NCBI GenBank assembly: GCA_030683995.1
Contig: JAUXPH010000025.1
Span: forward strand, 1-64,000
Direction of reading: 5' to 3'
Length of the DNA stretch: 64,000 nt
Source of the DNA: Lutibacter sp.
GTDB taxonomy: Bacteria; Bacteroidota; Bacteroidia; Flavobacteriales; Flavobacteriaceae
In this document: one piece after another, positions 52,077-61,690 of the stretch
Numbering within the stretch: position 1 is the first letter of the stretch
How the letters are laid out: every line of letters begins with the position of its first letter
Notes under the pieces: generated by a model
The model's database searches: none
Told to the model about the DNA's origin: nothing
What the model saw: the letters and a program-made list of their open reading frames with translations, nothing else
Translations under genes and position numbers: made by a program

Positions 52077-53954
52077 ATGAACTCCAGATTCAAATTTTAT
52101 ATCTTTCTGTCGGCATTATTGTGCTTCAATATCGGATTTTCCCAGGAAAAAACTGTAAAACAAGATTCGACAAAAATGTATGAAAAAATTGAAAAATATT
52201 CAAAGAAAAGGAAGTTTACAAAAATGTTTCATAAATTGATTTTTGAACCGGTAAAAATAAATAAAGCAGTACTTAAAAAAAAGCAGAAGAAAAAAATTCG
52301 CAAGAATATTGAAGGGAAAATTATACGAAACATCAATATCCAAACCTTGGATCCATTTGGATTTTCGGTTACGGATACTACAAAAAAGGCAAGAAATTGG
52401 GCCGAAAAATCTGGGAATCACCTGCACATCACCACACGTAAATTGGCTATTAAAAATCTATTGCTATTTTCCAGAAACAAACCGTTGGATACGCTTTTGG
52501 TAAGTGAATCGGAACGTTTAATTAGGCTGCAAAAATATGTGAGAGATGTAAAAATTATAGTTGAGCCAATAGCTCAAAACACCGATTCAGTCGACGTATT
52601 TATAAGGGTTTTAGACACTTGGAGTTCAATTCCCAAAGGATCAATATCCTCCTCAAGAATGACTATCGGTCTCCAAGAAAGAAACTTTTTGGGAACAGGA
52701 CACGAATTTTACAACCGATATTCCAAACGTTTTGAAGACGGAAAAAGCGCTTACAGTATGAAGTATGAAATTCCAAACATTAAAAATACTTATATTAAAA
52801 CAACCGCCATTTATCATACGGAGTTAAACAATCATTTTGGCAAAAGTTTAAATATTGAACGCACCTTTTATTCACCTTTTACACGCTGGGCCGGTGGGAT
52901 TTATCTTGATGATCAATTAAGAATTGATTCCCTCCAAAACGCGCAACTGCAATACAGTAACCAAAATTTAAAATATAGGTCGCAGGATATTTGGGGCGGT
53001 ATTTCCTTCCCTGTTTTTAAGGACAAGACCACAAGATACACTGCCAATAATTTGGTGATTGCAACCAGATTGTTAAATGTAAAGTACAAGGAAAGTCCGA
53101 CAATTGACTATGACACTATCAATTTTTATTCGGGAGAAACTTTTTATTTAAGCGGTATTGGCATTAGTTCCAGGCAATTTGTGGAAGATGAATATTTGTA
53201 TAATTATGGCATTATTGAAAATGTCCCGATTGGTAAAATATACGGAATCACAGGAGGTTATCAAATAAAAAACAGTACCGGCAGATGGTATGTTGGCGCC
53301 AGGGCTTCATTTGGAAATTACCACAGTTGGGGTTATTTAAGCACCAATTTTGAATATGGCACCTTTTTCAACGGTTCAAAAACAGAACAATCCGCCTTAT
53401 CATTTCAGGCAAATTATTTTACCAATTTGGTGGAATTGGGAAAAAAATGGAAAATGAGACAATTTGTAAAACCCCAAATTATTATAGGAAATAACAGGTT
53501 AAAATCGGTTGGAGACTATTTGGCCCTTAATGAAAATGTTCCTTTTCAGGGGACTTATGGTGCTGGATTTCAAGGTGATAATGATGCCGGAATTAGAGGT
53601 TTTGACAGTGCCATTTTCGGCACAAAGAAATTTGTTCTTTCGTTGCAAACACAACTTTATTCGCCTTGGAATATTATTGGTTTTAGGATAAATCCTTTTT
53701 TCAATTATACGGCCGCAATGCTTGGAAATGAACATATCGGACTCACAAAAAGCAGGCTATTTTCTTCCATTGGAATTGGCGTAATGATCAACAATGATTA
53801 TTTGGTATTCAACTCTTTTCAATTCTCTGTATCCTTTTATCCAAATATACCTGGGCAAGGTGAAAATATTTTTAAAACCAATTCTTTTGGAACGACCGAT
53901 TTTGGGTTGCAAGATTTTGATTTTGGAAAACCAAGAACAGTTATTTACAAATAA
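52077..53954 (+). CDS. Outer-membrane protein with POTRA-like N-terminus and barrel
   Basis: A 625-residue exported protein (signal MNSRFKFYIFLSALLCFNIG, cleaved near FSQ). A very basic segment (about 45-90) leads to a POTRA-like region (GKIIRNINIQTLDPFGFS ... SESERLIRLQKYVRDVKIIV). The rest (about 190-625) looks like a long barrel (SRMTIGLQERNFLGTGHEFY ... FQFSVSFYPNIPG). This resembles BamA/Omp85-type architecture with a single POTRA, but I cannot confirm the family. It may assist outer-membrane assembly or secretion. Confidence 0.78.
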   Translation: MNSRFKFYIFLSALLCFNIGFSQEKTVKQDSTKMYEKIEKYSKKRKFTKMFHKLIFEPVKINKAVLKKKQKKKIRKNIEGKIIRNINIQTLDPFGFSVTDTTKKARNWAEKSGNHLHITTRKLAIKNLLLFSRNKPLDTLLVSESERLIRLQKYVRDVKIIVEPIAQNTDSVDVFIRVLDTWSSIPKGSISSSRMTIGLQERNFLGTGHEFYNRYSKRFEDGKSAYSMKYEIPNIKNTYIKTTAIYHTELNNHFGKSLNIERTFYSPFTRWAGGIYLDDQLRIDSLQNAQLQYSNQNLKYRSQDIWGGISFPVFKDKTTRYTANNLVIATRLLNVKYKESPTIDYDTINFYSGETFYLSGIGISSRQFVEDEYLYNYGIIENVPIGKIYGITGGYQIKNSTGRWYVGARASFGNYHSWGYLSTNFEYGTFFNGSKTEQSALSFQANYFTNLVELGKKWKMRQFVKPQIIIGNNRLKSVGDYLALNENVPFQGTYGAGFQGDNDAGIRGFDSAIFGTKKFVLSLQTQLYSPWNIIGFRINPFFNYTAAMLGNEHIGLTKSRLFSSIGIGVMINNDYLVFNSFQFSVSFYPNIPGQGENIFKTNSFGTTDFGLQDFDFGKPRTVIYK

Positions 53955-53987
53955 TTTATAATCAGTAAATCAAATTTTAAGCAACTG

Positions 53988-54911
53988 TTACTTCATCAAT
54001 TCCAGTACTTTGTCTATATTTTCTTTGGATCCCAAATTTGTTCCTTCGCTCATAGTCGTTGCAACCCCGCAAGCCACGCCCCATTTCAAGATTTTTTCTG
54101 GCGGAAAATTGTTTTGAATGCCATAAATTAATCCGGCCACCATGCTGTCGCCTGCGCCAATGGTACTTTTAACTTTCACAGAAGGCGTAGATTTGTAGAA
54201 AACGCCATCATTACAGGCTAAAAAAGCGCCTCTGGCTCCCAATGAAACAACCACATATTGGGCTTTGTTCGATTTTAACAATTCTGTGGCAATCGCCTCT
54301 TGTTCAGCAGTATATAAAAAATCTTTTCCTGCAAGTTGCGCCAATTCCCTTTGATTAGGCTTTATCAGAAATACATTTTCTTTTAATGCTTCTTTCAAGG
54401 CCGTACCCGAAGTGTCAACAATTATTTTTACATTTTTATCGTTGAATAATTTTATCAATTTGGCATAATAATCGGCAGGCATATTCTCAGCCAAACTTCC
54501 GCTAAGCACCAAAATATCATCTGAATTCACTTTTTCTGATAAAAGATTCTTAATAACATCGAGTTCTTTATCACTCAATTTGTTTCCGGGCATTCCAAAA
54601 CGATATTGCAAGTCGCTTTGCGTATCAACCACCGAAAGGTTTTCTCTTGTCCAATCTTTTACCGGAATAATTTCTGGCTGAATGGTTTCTTTAACCAACA
54701 ATTCCTTCAAGTATTTTCCGGTATCACCTCCTGAAGTCAAAATACAAGTAGTATCTGTACCCAGTCTTTTTAGCATCCTGGAAATATTAATGCCTCCACC
54801 GCCTGGTTGATACTGGATGGAATGGCATTTTAATTTTTGGGTGGGAATCAAACCATCCACTTTGGCGCTTTTGTCTAAAGCCGGATTTACGGTTAAAGTG
54901 ATTATTTTCAT
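53988..54911 (-). CDS. pfkB: 6-phosphofructokinase II-type hexose kinase
   Basis: A 307-residue PfkB-family kinase very like E. coli PfkB: LTVNPALDKSAKVDG, the QPGGGGINISRML substrate loop, KDWTRENLSVV, QYRFGMPG and the catalytic STIGAGDSMVAGLIYG. It should phosphorylate fructose 6-phosphate, though fructose 1-phosphate or tagatose 6-phosphate activity is possible. Monocistronic. It converges on the outer-membrane gene with no clear terminator. Confidence 0.88.
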   Translation of the reverse strand: MKIITLTVNPALDKSAKVDGLIPTQKLKCHSIQYQPGGGGINISRMLKRLGTDTTCILTSGGDTGKYLKELLVKETIQPEIIPVKDWTRENLSVVDTQSDLQYRFGMPGNKLSDKELDVIKNLLSEKVNSDDILVLSGSLAENMPADYYAKLIKLFNDKNVKIIVDTSGTALKEALKENVFLIKPNQRELAQLAGKDFLYTAEQEAIATELLKSNKAQYVVVSLGARGAFLACNDGVFYKSTPSVKVKSTIGAGDSMVAGLIYGIQNNFPPEKILKWGVACGVATTMSEGTNLGSKENIDKVLELMK

Positions 54912-55063
54912 TTAATGGGTTTCTAATAATTATCTCAAATGATTAATTTATTTACAAGTGATTAATTTATTTAAAGGTACAAACTTCAACATTAAAATAG
55001 GCTAAATGCTAAAATTACTGAATTACTTAATAAGAACCCGTAAATTTTCGCCCTTAATTTCAC

Positions 55064-55071
55064 TACATTTG
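55064..55071 (+). promoter_or_regulatory. Predicted -7 box of the GNAT gene
   Basis: TACATTTG matches TAnnTTTG, about 83 nt before the ATG. A TTTCTGT-CCAT-ACAGAAA hairpin follows at about 55073-55090, at the expected mRNA start. Confidence 0.45.
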
Positions 55072-55154
55072 TATTTCTGTCCATACAGAAAGAAAAAGTA
55101 AAAAGCCTTCAAAAAAAGCTTGAAGAGCAGCACTGCCAATTAATTATTCCTTAA

Positions 55155-55655
55155 ATGAATAACTTAAGTCCCCAACAGGGAAAGCAATACAAAATGACAA
55201 AAATAGCTATTATTCCTTTCGATCCAATATTCCAAAAAGATTTCATTTCACTATCTCTTGAATGGTTAAATGAATATAATTTATTAGAAGAAGCTGATGA
55301 AATTGTGTTGAATAATCCACAAGAAACTATTTTGGATAAAGGAGGGTATATTTTTATGGCAAAATATGGAGATGCCATAATCGGTACTGCTTCCTTAGAA
55401 AAAATCAATGAAAAAACGTATGAGATTTTAAAATTGGGTGTTACTAAAAACTTTCAAAAAATAGGAATTGGAAAATTATTGATGCTTCATTGCATTGAAA
55501 TTGCCCAAAAAAATAAGGCGGAAAAACTATTGCTTCATTCTAATAAAAAGCTAAAAGAAGCAATAACGCTATATAAAAAACTTGGATTTTATGAAATCCC
55601 AATTTCAGACAATAAATTTATCACCTCTGATATCATGATGGAATTGATTTTGTAA
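55155..55655 (+). CDS. GNAT-family N-acetyltransferase
   Basis: A 166-residue acetyl-CoA-dependent transferase; Met14 (55194) is an alternative start. The acetyl-CoA loop is KNFQKIGIGKLLML, a variant of the QxxGxG/A motif, and the fold ends in ITLYKKLGFYEIP. Substrate is unknown. Its 3' end overlaps the convergent helicase gene by 23 bp. Confidence 0.9.
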   Translation: MNNLSPQQGKQYKMTKIAIIPFDPIFQKDFISLSLEWLNEYNLLEEADEIVLNNPQETILDKGGYIFMAKYGDAIIGTASLEKINEKTYEILKLGVTKNFQKIGIGKLLMLHCIEIAQKNKAEKLLLHSNKKLKEAITLYKKLGFYEIPISDNKFITSDIMMELIL

Positions 55656-56958
55656 AATTATCGTTTTTATGTTTCAACACATAGTTGGCCATCATTTTTT
55701 CAATCAACTCATCTTTTGTTAAATGATGGAACACCGTTTTGATTTTGTCTTTTAAAATAGCTGGAATTTCGTGGTCGGGTTTGGTTTTAAAGAGCTGTTT
55801 TGCCCATAAAATCATATTATTTTCTTCTATGCTATCTGCGTCAGGTTTTTTGAATTCCTTAAAATCGATGCCCAATTCCTCCTGAAATTCCTTCAATTGC
55901 TCAATTTCTTCCTCCTGAATCACCGTTAAGGAAAGTCCGGTTGCTCCTGCCCTTGCGGTTCTTCCGCTTCTGTGAACGTACAATTCGGCAACATCCGGCA
56001 AATGGTAATTCACCACATAAGATATTTCTTTAACGTCAATTCCTCTTGCCGCCAAGTCTGTAGCCACCAAAATGTTTATAAAACCTTCGCGGAATTGTCC
56101 CATAATCCGGTCGCGAATGGGTTGCGATAAACTTCCGTGCAACGCGCCGGAAGAAAATCGGTTTATCGCCAAGTTTTTGGCCAATTTATTAACAGCCGCT
56201 TTTGTTTTGCAAAAAATAATACCGCGTTCTCCTTCTTTTGAAGTCAAAAAATGCATCAAAACATCTAATTTTTCAATAGGTTCAACCACCACGTATTCGT
56301 GGTCAATTGCCTGATTTCCGACAGTTTCCATATCGGCACTCACCATAATTACGTGTTTGGACATATAGTTCTGCACCAACTGTTTTATAGTTCCCGGCAA
56401 AGTTGCGGAGAATAAAAAAGTCCGTTTCTTTTTTGGCAATTCGGCGCAAATCTCATCCAAACCTTCTTTTAGGGAAGTCACCATTTCATCGGCTTCATCA
56501 AGCACCAAATAATTGGCAAGTTTAATGTCTATCGCTTTGCGTTTGATCAAATCAATTAAACGTCCCGGAGTTGCAATCACAATATGTGTGGTGTTCGACA
56601 AGCGTTCAATTTGCGGTTTTATGGGAATTCCGCCACAAACTTCCGCAATGGAAATTTCTGGCAAATATTTGGAAAATGCTTCTATATTGCTAAAAATTTG
56701 ATGACCCAATTCCCTGGTTGGCACCAAAATAACAGCCTGAATATGTTGTTTATTTAAATCTATCAATTGCAGTAACGGCAATCCGAATGCTGCGGTTTTT
56801 CCGGTTCCTGTTTTTGCCAAACCCACAAAATCATCTTTTTTTGTCAGTAAAACAGGGATTGTTTTTTGCTGAATTTCTGTAGGTTCAGAAATATTTAAAT
56901 CGGATAAACTTTTAAGCAAAGGTGCTGAAATTCCTAAATCGGAGAATTGTTTCGACAT
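55633..56958 (-). CDS. DEAD-box RNA helicase
   Basis: A 441-residue ATP-dependent RNA helicase. It has the Q-motif region (FSDLGISAPLLKSLSDLNIS, then EIQQKTIP), motif I (GLAKTGTGKTAAFGLP), motif II (VLDEADEMV), motif III (SAT) and motif VI (HRSGRTARAG). The short C-terminal tail lacks an RNA-binding domain. A second DEAD-box gene lies upstream on the same strand. It is likely to act in ribosome or mRNA metabolism. Its 3' end overlaps GNAT. Confidence 0.94.
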   Translation of the reverse strand: MSKQFSDLGISAPLLKSLSDLNISEPTEIQQKTIPVLLTKKDDFVGLAKTGTGKTAAFGLPLLQLIDLNKQHIQAVILVPTRELGHQIFSNIEAFSKYLPEISIAEVCGGIPIKPQIERLSNTTHIVIATPGRLIDLIKRKAIDIKLANYLVLDEADEMVTSLKEGLDEICAELPKKKRTFLFSATLPGTIKQLVQNYMSKHVIMVSADMETVGNQAIDHEYVVVEPIEKLDVLMHFLTSKEGERGIIFCKTKAAVNKLAKNLAINRFSSGALHGSLSQPIRDRIMGQFREGFINILVATDLAARGIDVKEISYVVNYHLPDVAELYVHRSGRTARAGATGLSLTVIQEEEIEQLKEFQEELGIDFKEFKKPDADSIEENNMILWAKQLFKTKPDHEIPAILKDKIKTVFHHLTKDELIEKMMANYVLKHKNDNFTKSIPS

Positions 56959-57051
56959 ATTATAAATTTGTGTAAAGGTAAATTGAATTCTATTTTATTT
57001 GAAATAAAATTAAACAATAATAAAATAAAGTTTAAAGTAAAAATACTGCCG

Positions 57052-58371
57052 CTACTCTACCGCTATTCTCACTTTTTTATTTTTCAATTTGGTGTTATTC
57101 AGTACTTTAATAAGTTCATTTGCTTTTAACGCAGGAACGGCCACAAAAGCGCAATCTTGTTTGAGTTCAATAATTCCCAATTCGTCGTTGCCTAATTTTC
57201 CTTGTTTTATAAACAATCCGGCAATGTCGCCTTTTGAAATCTTATCTTTTCTACCGCCTGAAATATACAGCGTTTCCCATTTGGAAGTTTTTGGCGTGGG
57301 TTTGTTTTGAAGGATTTCAATAGCAGCATCTGGCGTAAATTCCGATCTTTTTTCTTTTTCCCACTGTATCACATACGCTGTTCCTTTTGCGTTCATACGG
57401 GCCGTTCTGCCGTTTCTGTGCGTGAACTCATCCTGTTTTAAAGGAAGCTGATAATGAATAATGTATTTTATTTCGGGAATGTCCAATCCTCTGGCCGCTA
57501 AATCGGTAGCCACAATAACCTGATGTGTGCCGTTACGAAATTTTATCAAAGTTTTTTCCCGGTCTTTTTGTTCCATTCCGCCATAAAAACAGCCGTGTTC
57601 AATTTTATGGTCGTTCAAAAAATCGCTCACCATTTCAATGGTATCCCTAAAATTACAGAAAACAATGGCGGGCTCATTTTCTATATGGCAAAGCGTTTTT
57701 ACCAGAGTTTCCAATTTATCTTTGGTTGGAGAAATTATGGTTTTTATTTTTAAAAGTGGTGCTTTTTCCCCAACTTCCTTCAAATAATTGATGGTAGCCG
57801 GATTGTTCAATCCCACAAATTTCGGAATTCTTAAAGCTTGTGTGGCCGAAGTCAAGATGCGTTTGTTCACCTTTGGCAATCCCAAAATAATCTCTTTCAT
57901 TTCTTCTTCAAAACCAATTTCCAATGATTTATCGAATTCGTCCAAAATCAATGTGGTGATGTTTTGAGTTGAAAAAGTGCCGCGTCGTAAATGATCTGCA
58001 ATTCTGCCGGGCGTGCCAATCAAAATGGCCGGTAAATGGTTCAACTCAATTTTATCTTTTGAAAATGGACGTCCGCCATAAACCGCATTCGCTTTAAAAC
58101 CTGTTCCCATCTCTCGTGTAACCTGCTCAATTTGAATCGCCAACTCTCTTGAAGGGACAATAATCAATGCCTGAACTTCAGCACAATCTGCATCCAATGC
58201 TTTAATAATTGGCAACAAAAAAGCCAACGTTTTTCCGGTTCCGGTTGGCGACAATAAAACAATATTGTTGTTAGAGTTGATTGCAATTTCAGCTTCTTGC
58301 TGCATTTTATTGAGCTTTTCAATACTCAATTTGTCTAAAATATGTTGCTGTTCTTTAATGATGTTTGCCAT
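57052..58371 (-). CDS. DEAD-box RNA helicase, DbpA-like
   Basis: A 439-residue RNA helicase with motif I (LLSPTGTGKTLAFLLP), motif II (ILDEFDKSL, where the usual DEAD is DEFD), SAT and HRNGRTARMN. The C-terminal domain (about 365-439; GRKDKISKGDIAGLFIKQG ... LGIIELKQDCAFVAVP) resembles the DbpA RRM that binds 23S rRNA. The DEFD variant is a noticeable departure. It lies 93 bp upstream of the other DEAD-box gene. Confidence 0.9.
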   Translation of the reverse strand: MANIIKEQQHILDKLSIEKLNKMQQEAEIAINSNNNIVLLSPTGTGKTLAFLLPIIKALDADCAEVQALIIVPSRELAIQIEQVTREMGTGFKANAVYGGRPFSKDKIELNHLPAILIGTPGRIADHLRRGTFSTQNITTLILDEFDKSLEIGFEEEMKEIILGLPKVNKRILTSATQALRIPKFVGLNNPATINYLKEVGEKAPLLKIKTIISPTKDKLETLVKTLCHIENEPAIVFCNFRDTIEMVSDFLNDHKIEHGCFYGGMEQKDREKTLIKFRNGTHQVIVATDLAARGLDIPEIKYIIHYQLPLKQDEFTHRNGRTARMNAKGTAYVIQWEKEKRSEFTPDAAIEILQNKPTPKTSKWETLYISGGRKDKISKGDIAGLFIKQGKLGNDELGIIELKQDCAFVAVPALKANELIKVLNNTKLKNKKVRIAVE

Positions 58372-58526
58372 GTTGCAAAAATGTCAATATTTAATTTATT
58401 TATTGAGGTAATGTGTTTTAATGTATTTATATACAATTAATTATATTTTATAAATAAAATAATTTATAAAACAAAAAAGTCCTTTATCAGAAGAAATTTG
58501 GCTAAAATCAATATTCAGAAAATAAA

Positions 58527-60104
58527 TTAATCTTCTGGCGGACGCCCATAAACTTCTTCAAAAACAGTGTCGAAATTATCGCGTAAATACAAACGAAGTT
58601 TTTTTCCGTAATCGTCTTTCAGCCAATCGGCAAAATTTGTGGTGCTTTTGCTGATGCATTTGGTATAATGGTGAATTCTGTATTCAATATCTTCCCCTAA
58701 TTTATTGGCCAAAATTAAAGCGTCGTAAACATCCTCACTGTTTTCGACACAAATTTTTGCGTGTTGTGCAATAGAACGTTCTAAAACCACTTTTGAAGAT
58801 TCTCCTATTTTAACGGCATCTTTATAGGTTTGTTTGATATCGAAATGTACTGTTTGTGAGTTCGAAAATTCAGTACGTAATTCAGCAGGCATTTGGTATT
58901 CAAAATTGCTTTCCAATTCTTCATCATTCAGTAATTTGTCCAAATAATAATTGGGTGAAGTAAAAATGCTTTGCCAGTTTAAATCGGCGCCCCACGGACC
59001 AAATCGATGGAAATTATTTCCCAAATCAATCACGTTAAACGTGTTTTTAGTCTTTAAAATACGGGAACCACGGCCAATCATCTGGTAATATAACGTCAGC
59101 GATTTTGTGGCCCTGTTTAAAATAATAGTGTCAACCGTAGGTTCATCAAAACCGGTTGTTAAAATACTTACCGAAGTTAAAATGGCATTTGGTGTTTTTT
59201 TAAACCACTTTAAAATAAGTTCTCTTTCCTTTTTTGTGGCGGTATTGTCCAAATGCGCAATGGTGTAACCCGCCGCCCTAAACATTTCGTAAACATGCAG
59301 CGAAGTGCTGATTCCATTGTTAAAAATCAATGTTTTCTTTCCTTTGGAATGCTCTTCATAAGCCGACAATAATTTGCCCAGCATATCATTGTTGGAGTAC
59401 AAATCTTCGGATGATTTTACCGTATAATCACCATTGGCGCCAACCACAAGGGAAGTTAAGCCAACATTGTATAAAAATGTTTTTGCGTTCGATAAAAATT
59501 CATTTTGAATCAAAGATTCTATGGTTTCCCCAACAATTAATTCATCATAATTGTCGTTCATCGGCAATTGCATATTCGAACTTAATGGCGTTGCGGTAAC
59601 GCCTAAAAAAAACGATTTGTTGAAAAACTTAAAGAGTTTTGTAAAAGAATTGTAGTGTGCCTCATCAATAATTACCAAACCAATATCAGAAATATCAAGT
59701 TTGTCGTCATTCAAACGGTTATTCAAAGTTTCCACCATCGCCACAAAACAGCTGTAATTTTCCTGATCGTCTAAATTTGCTTTGCTGTGGATGACCTTGT
59801 TGTTAACGTTAAATTCGGTTAACATCGTCGAAGTTTGCTTGCATAATTCAATCCGATGCGTTAACACCAATACTTTTTTGTTGTGATGCTTCAAATATTG
59901 TCGCACAATTTCAGAAAAGATCACCGTTTTCCCGCCGCCCGTAGGCAATTGGAATAACAAATGGTAATCATCCGGCTTATCCTCAAAGCATTTAAAAATT
60001 TTGTTAATTGCTTCTTTTTGGTAGCTGTAAAGATCTTTACCTGCTTTTCTCTCTTCTAATTCTATGGCTGTTATGGACAAACTTTTTGATTTTATGACCA
60101 ACAA
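58527..60104 (-). CDS. SF2 DEAH-type helicase
   Basis: A 525-residue ATP-dependent helicase of the type III restriction/UvrB-like group with Walker A (LPTGGGKTVIFSE), DEAH (VIIDEAHYN), SAT-like TATPLSS and motif VI (MIGRGSRILK). The C-terminal part (about 380-525) is unrecognised. There is no ATG near the N-terminus: the frame opens at TTG (60104) inside a TACTTTTG -7 box (60102-60109), so translation more likely begins lower, for example at TTG 60080, before SITAIELEER. Confidence 0.85.
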   Translation of the reverse strand: MLVIKSKSLSITAIELEERKAGKDLYSYQKEAINKIFKCFEDKPDDYHLLFQLPTGGGKTVIFSEIVRQYLKHHNKKVLVLTHRIELCKQTSTMLTEFNVNNKVIHSKANLDDQENYSCFVAMVETLNNRLNDDKLDISDIGLVIIDEAHYNSFTKLFKFFNKSFFLGVTATPLSSNMQLPMNDNYDELIVGETIESLIQNEFLSNAKTFLYNVGLTSLVVGANGDYTVKSSEDLYSNNDMLGKLLSAYEEHSKGKKTLIFNNGISTSLHVYEMFRAAGYTIAHLDNTATKKERELILKWFKKTPNAILTSVSILTTGFDEPTVDTIILNRATKSLTLYYQMIGRGSRILKTKNTFNVIDLGNNFHRFGPWGADLNWQSIFTSPNYYLDKLLNDEELESNFEYQMPAELRTEFSNSQTVHFDIKQTYKDAVKIGESSKVVLERSIAQHAKICVENSEDVYDALILANKLGEDIEYRIHHYTKCISKSTTNFADWLKDDYGKKLRLYLRDNFDTVFEEVYGRPPED

Positions 60105-60356
60105 AAGTACCGCCTTTTAAGGGTTTTTGCCCTATGTTTTAGAATTATTTTTATTCAGTCTAAATTTAAAATCGATTTAAAATAACATAACTAACTGGCT
60201 GTTAGTGAAATAATTGATTGTTGTTAAAGGAAATTATGAGTGAAATATTTCTTCGCCAAAAAAATATTACTGTCAATTTATAGCCAAAAATGAGTTAAAA
60301 AATTATTATTGATAAAATATCATTGGTTTAATTCAATAATATTTTGGGAGTTTCCC

Positions 60357-60407
60357 GCCAGCTGGCAGGCAGGTCGGGCTTTTTTTACCCTGAGCGGAGT
60401 CGAAGGG
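60357..60407. repeat. Palindromic repeats GCCAGCTGGC and CCCTGAGCGGAGTCGAAGGG
   Basis: GCCAGCTGGC (60357-60366) continues as AGGCAGGTCGGG and recalls the 3824-3843 palindrome. CCCTGAGCGGAGTCGAAGGG (60388-60407) is the non-coding relative of the element inside the RM gene at 961-980. Both lie in the gap 60105-60649, which otherwise carries only the tandem array at its end. Confidence 0.85.
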
Positions 60408-60437
60408 CAATCCCTAACTCAATGTTTATTTTGTTGT

Positions 60438-60645
60438 CAGGGGGTTTAACCCCTTGTTGAAATAGCAGCATTAATATTGGCAAGGGGTTTTAACCCCTTG
60501 TTGGAAGTGCAGCAATGATATTGGCAAGGGGTTAAAACCATTGTTAAAAGTGCAGCAATTTCATTGGCAAGGGGTTAAAACCCCTTGTTGAAAAAACAGC
60601 AATAATATTGGCAAGGGGTTAAAACCCCTTGTTGAAAGTTTAGAA
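60438..60645. repeat. Tandem array of five 43-44 bp hairpin repeats
   Basis: Units start near 60438, 60482, 60526, 60569 and 60613. Each has a AAGGGGTTAAAACCCCTT-type hairpin followed by GTTGAAAGTGCAGCAAT and ATATTGGC. Unit 3 has lost one arm (AACCATTG). The array ends at the stop of aguA, paralleling the 1-397 array at the end of the RM gene. Confidence 0.95.
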
Positions 60646-60649
60646 TCAA

Positions 60650-61690
60650 TTAAGCAGGAATTTGTTGGCTCAAACAATGCAAAGTGCCAAAACCCCAAAT
60701 TAAATCGATGGCGCTTATGCCAATAATTTCTCTGTCAGGAAAACAGTCTGCAATAATATTTAAAACAATTCGGTCATTTGGATCGTTAAAAGTAGGCACC
60801 AAAACACATTTGTTTAAAATGAGAAAATTGGCATAACTCGCCGGAATTCTCAAATTGTCAAAATCGATTCTCTCTGGCATTGGCAAACAAACAATGTTGG
60901 GCGATTTTCCGTTTTCCAGTTTTGCCTGTTGCAATCGTTTTAAATTGTCTTGTAATGGCTTGTAATTTGGATCTTTGGGATTATTTTCCACCTCAGTAAT
61001 AATGGTGTCTTCATTCACAAATCGGCACAAATCATCAATATGTCCGTGCGTATCATCTCCAACAATGCCATCGCCCAGCCAAATTACATTGGTGATTCCC
61101 AAATATTCTTTAAAAACCGCTTCATAATCTGCTTTGGTGAAATTTTCATTTCTGACTTGAATACTGGAATGCAGCAAACATTCTTCTGAAGTTAACAAAG
61201 TGCCTTTTCCGTTGCTGTCGATAGCGCCGCCCTCCAAAACTACAGGTTTTCCTTGATACATTGCCTGCGTTAGCGGAATGTCCAAAAACGCCGCAACTTT
61301 TGATGGCACCAATTTATCAAGTTGATAATTGGAGTATTTTGCCCAACCGTTGAAATTAAAATTTAAGGCTTCCCTCCCATTTTTGCCATTTTTAACAACA
61401 ATCGGTCCGGAATCCCGCATCCAGCTTCTGTTTGTTTTTTGAATGATGAAAGAAACGTTTTTAGTTTTCACGTGCGCCATTTCCAGCATTCCAGTCACTT
61501 TTTCTTTCAATTTTTCATTGGCCACTATTAAAAAAACTTCTTCAACCTGGGCTACTTTTTTGATAAATTCCACAAAAGCCCATTGAATTGCCCCATATTT
61601 TCCTGGCCAATCGTTGCCGTTTTGAGGAAAACAAAGCAATATTCCCTGTTGTTTTTCCCATTCTGCCGGAAATCTTCTGTTATGCTCCAT
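60650..61690 (-). CDS. aguA: Agmatine deiminase
   Basis: A 346-residue enzyme of the Porphyromonas-type peptidyl-arginine deiminase family that converts agmatine to N-carbamoylputrescine. The catalytic cysteine lies near the C-terminus (WGFGTLHCLSQQIP). HGHIDDLCRF carries the active-site histidine and aspartates, and RSWMRDSGP is another conserved segment. It shares one base with aguB, so the two are coupled. The tandem hairpin array follows its stop. Confidence 0.95.
   Translation of the reverse strand: MEHNRRFPAEWEKQQGILLCFPQNGNDWPGKYGAIQWAFVEFIKKVAQVEEVFLIVANEKLKEKVTGMLEMAHVKTKNVSFIIQKTNRSWMRDSGPIVVKNGKNGREALNFNFNGWAKYSNYQLDKLVPSKVAAFLDIPLTQAMYQGKPVVLEGGAIDSNGKGTLLTSEECLLHSSIQVRNENFTKADYEAVFKEYLGITNVIWLGDGIVGDDTHGHIDDLCRFVNEDTIITEVENNPKDPNYKPLQDNLKRLQQAKLENGKSPNIVCLPMPERIDFDNLRIPASYANFLILNKCVLVPTFNDPNDRIVLNIIADCFPDREIIGISAIDLIWGFGTLHCLSQQIPA

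Noticed and set aside
55072-55140. Small coding frame (VKSLQKKLEEQH) before the GNAT gene
   Set aside because: It reads like a helical peptide but has no plausible start codon after the promoter box.
60438-60645. CRISPR array near aguA
   Set aside because: The stretches between hairpins are near-identical and the unit is fully repeated.
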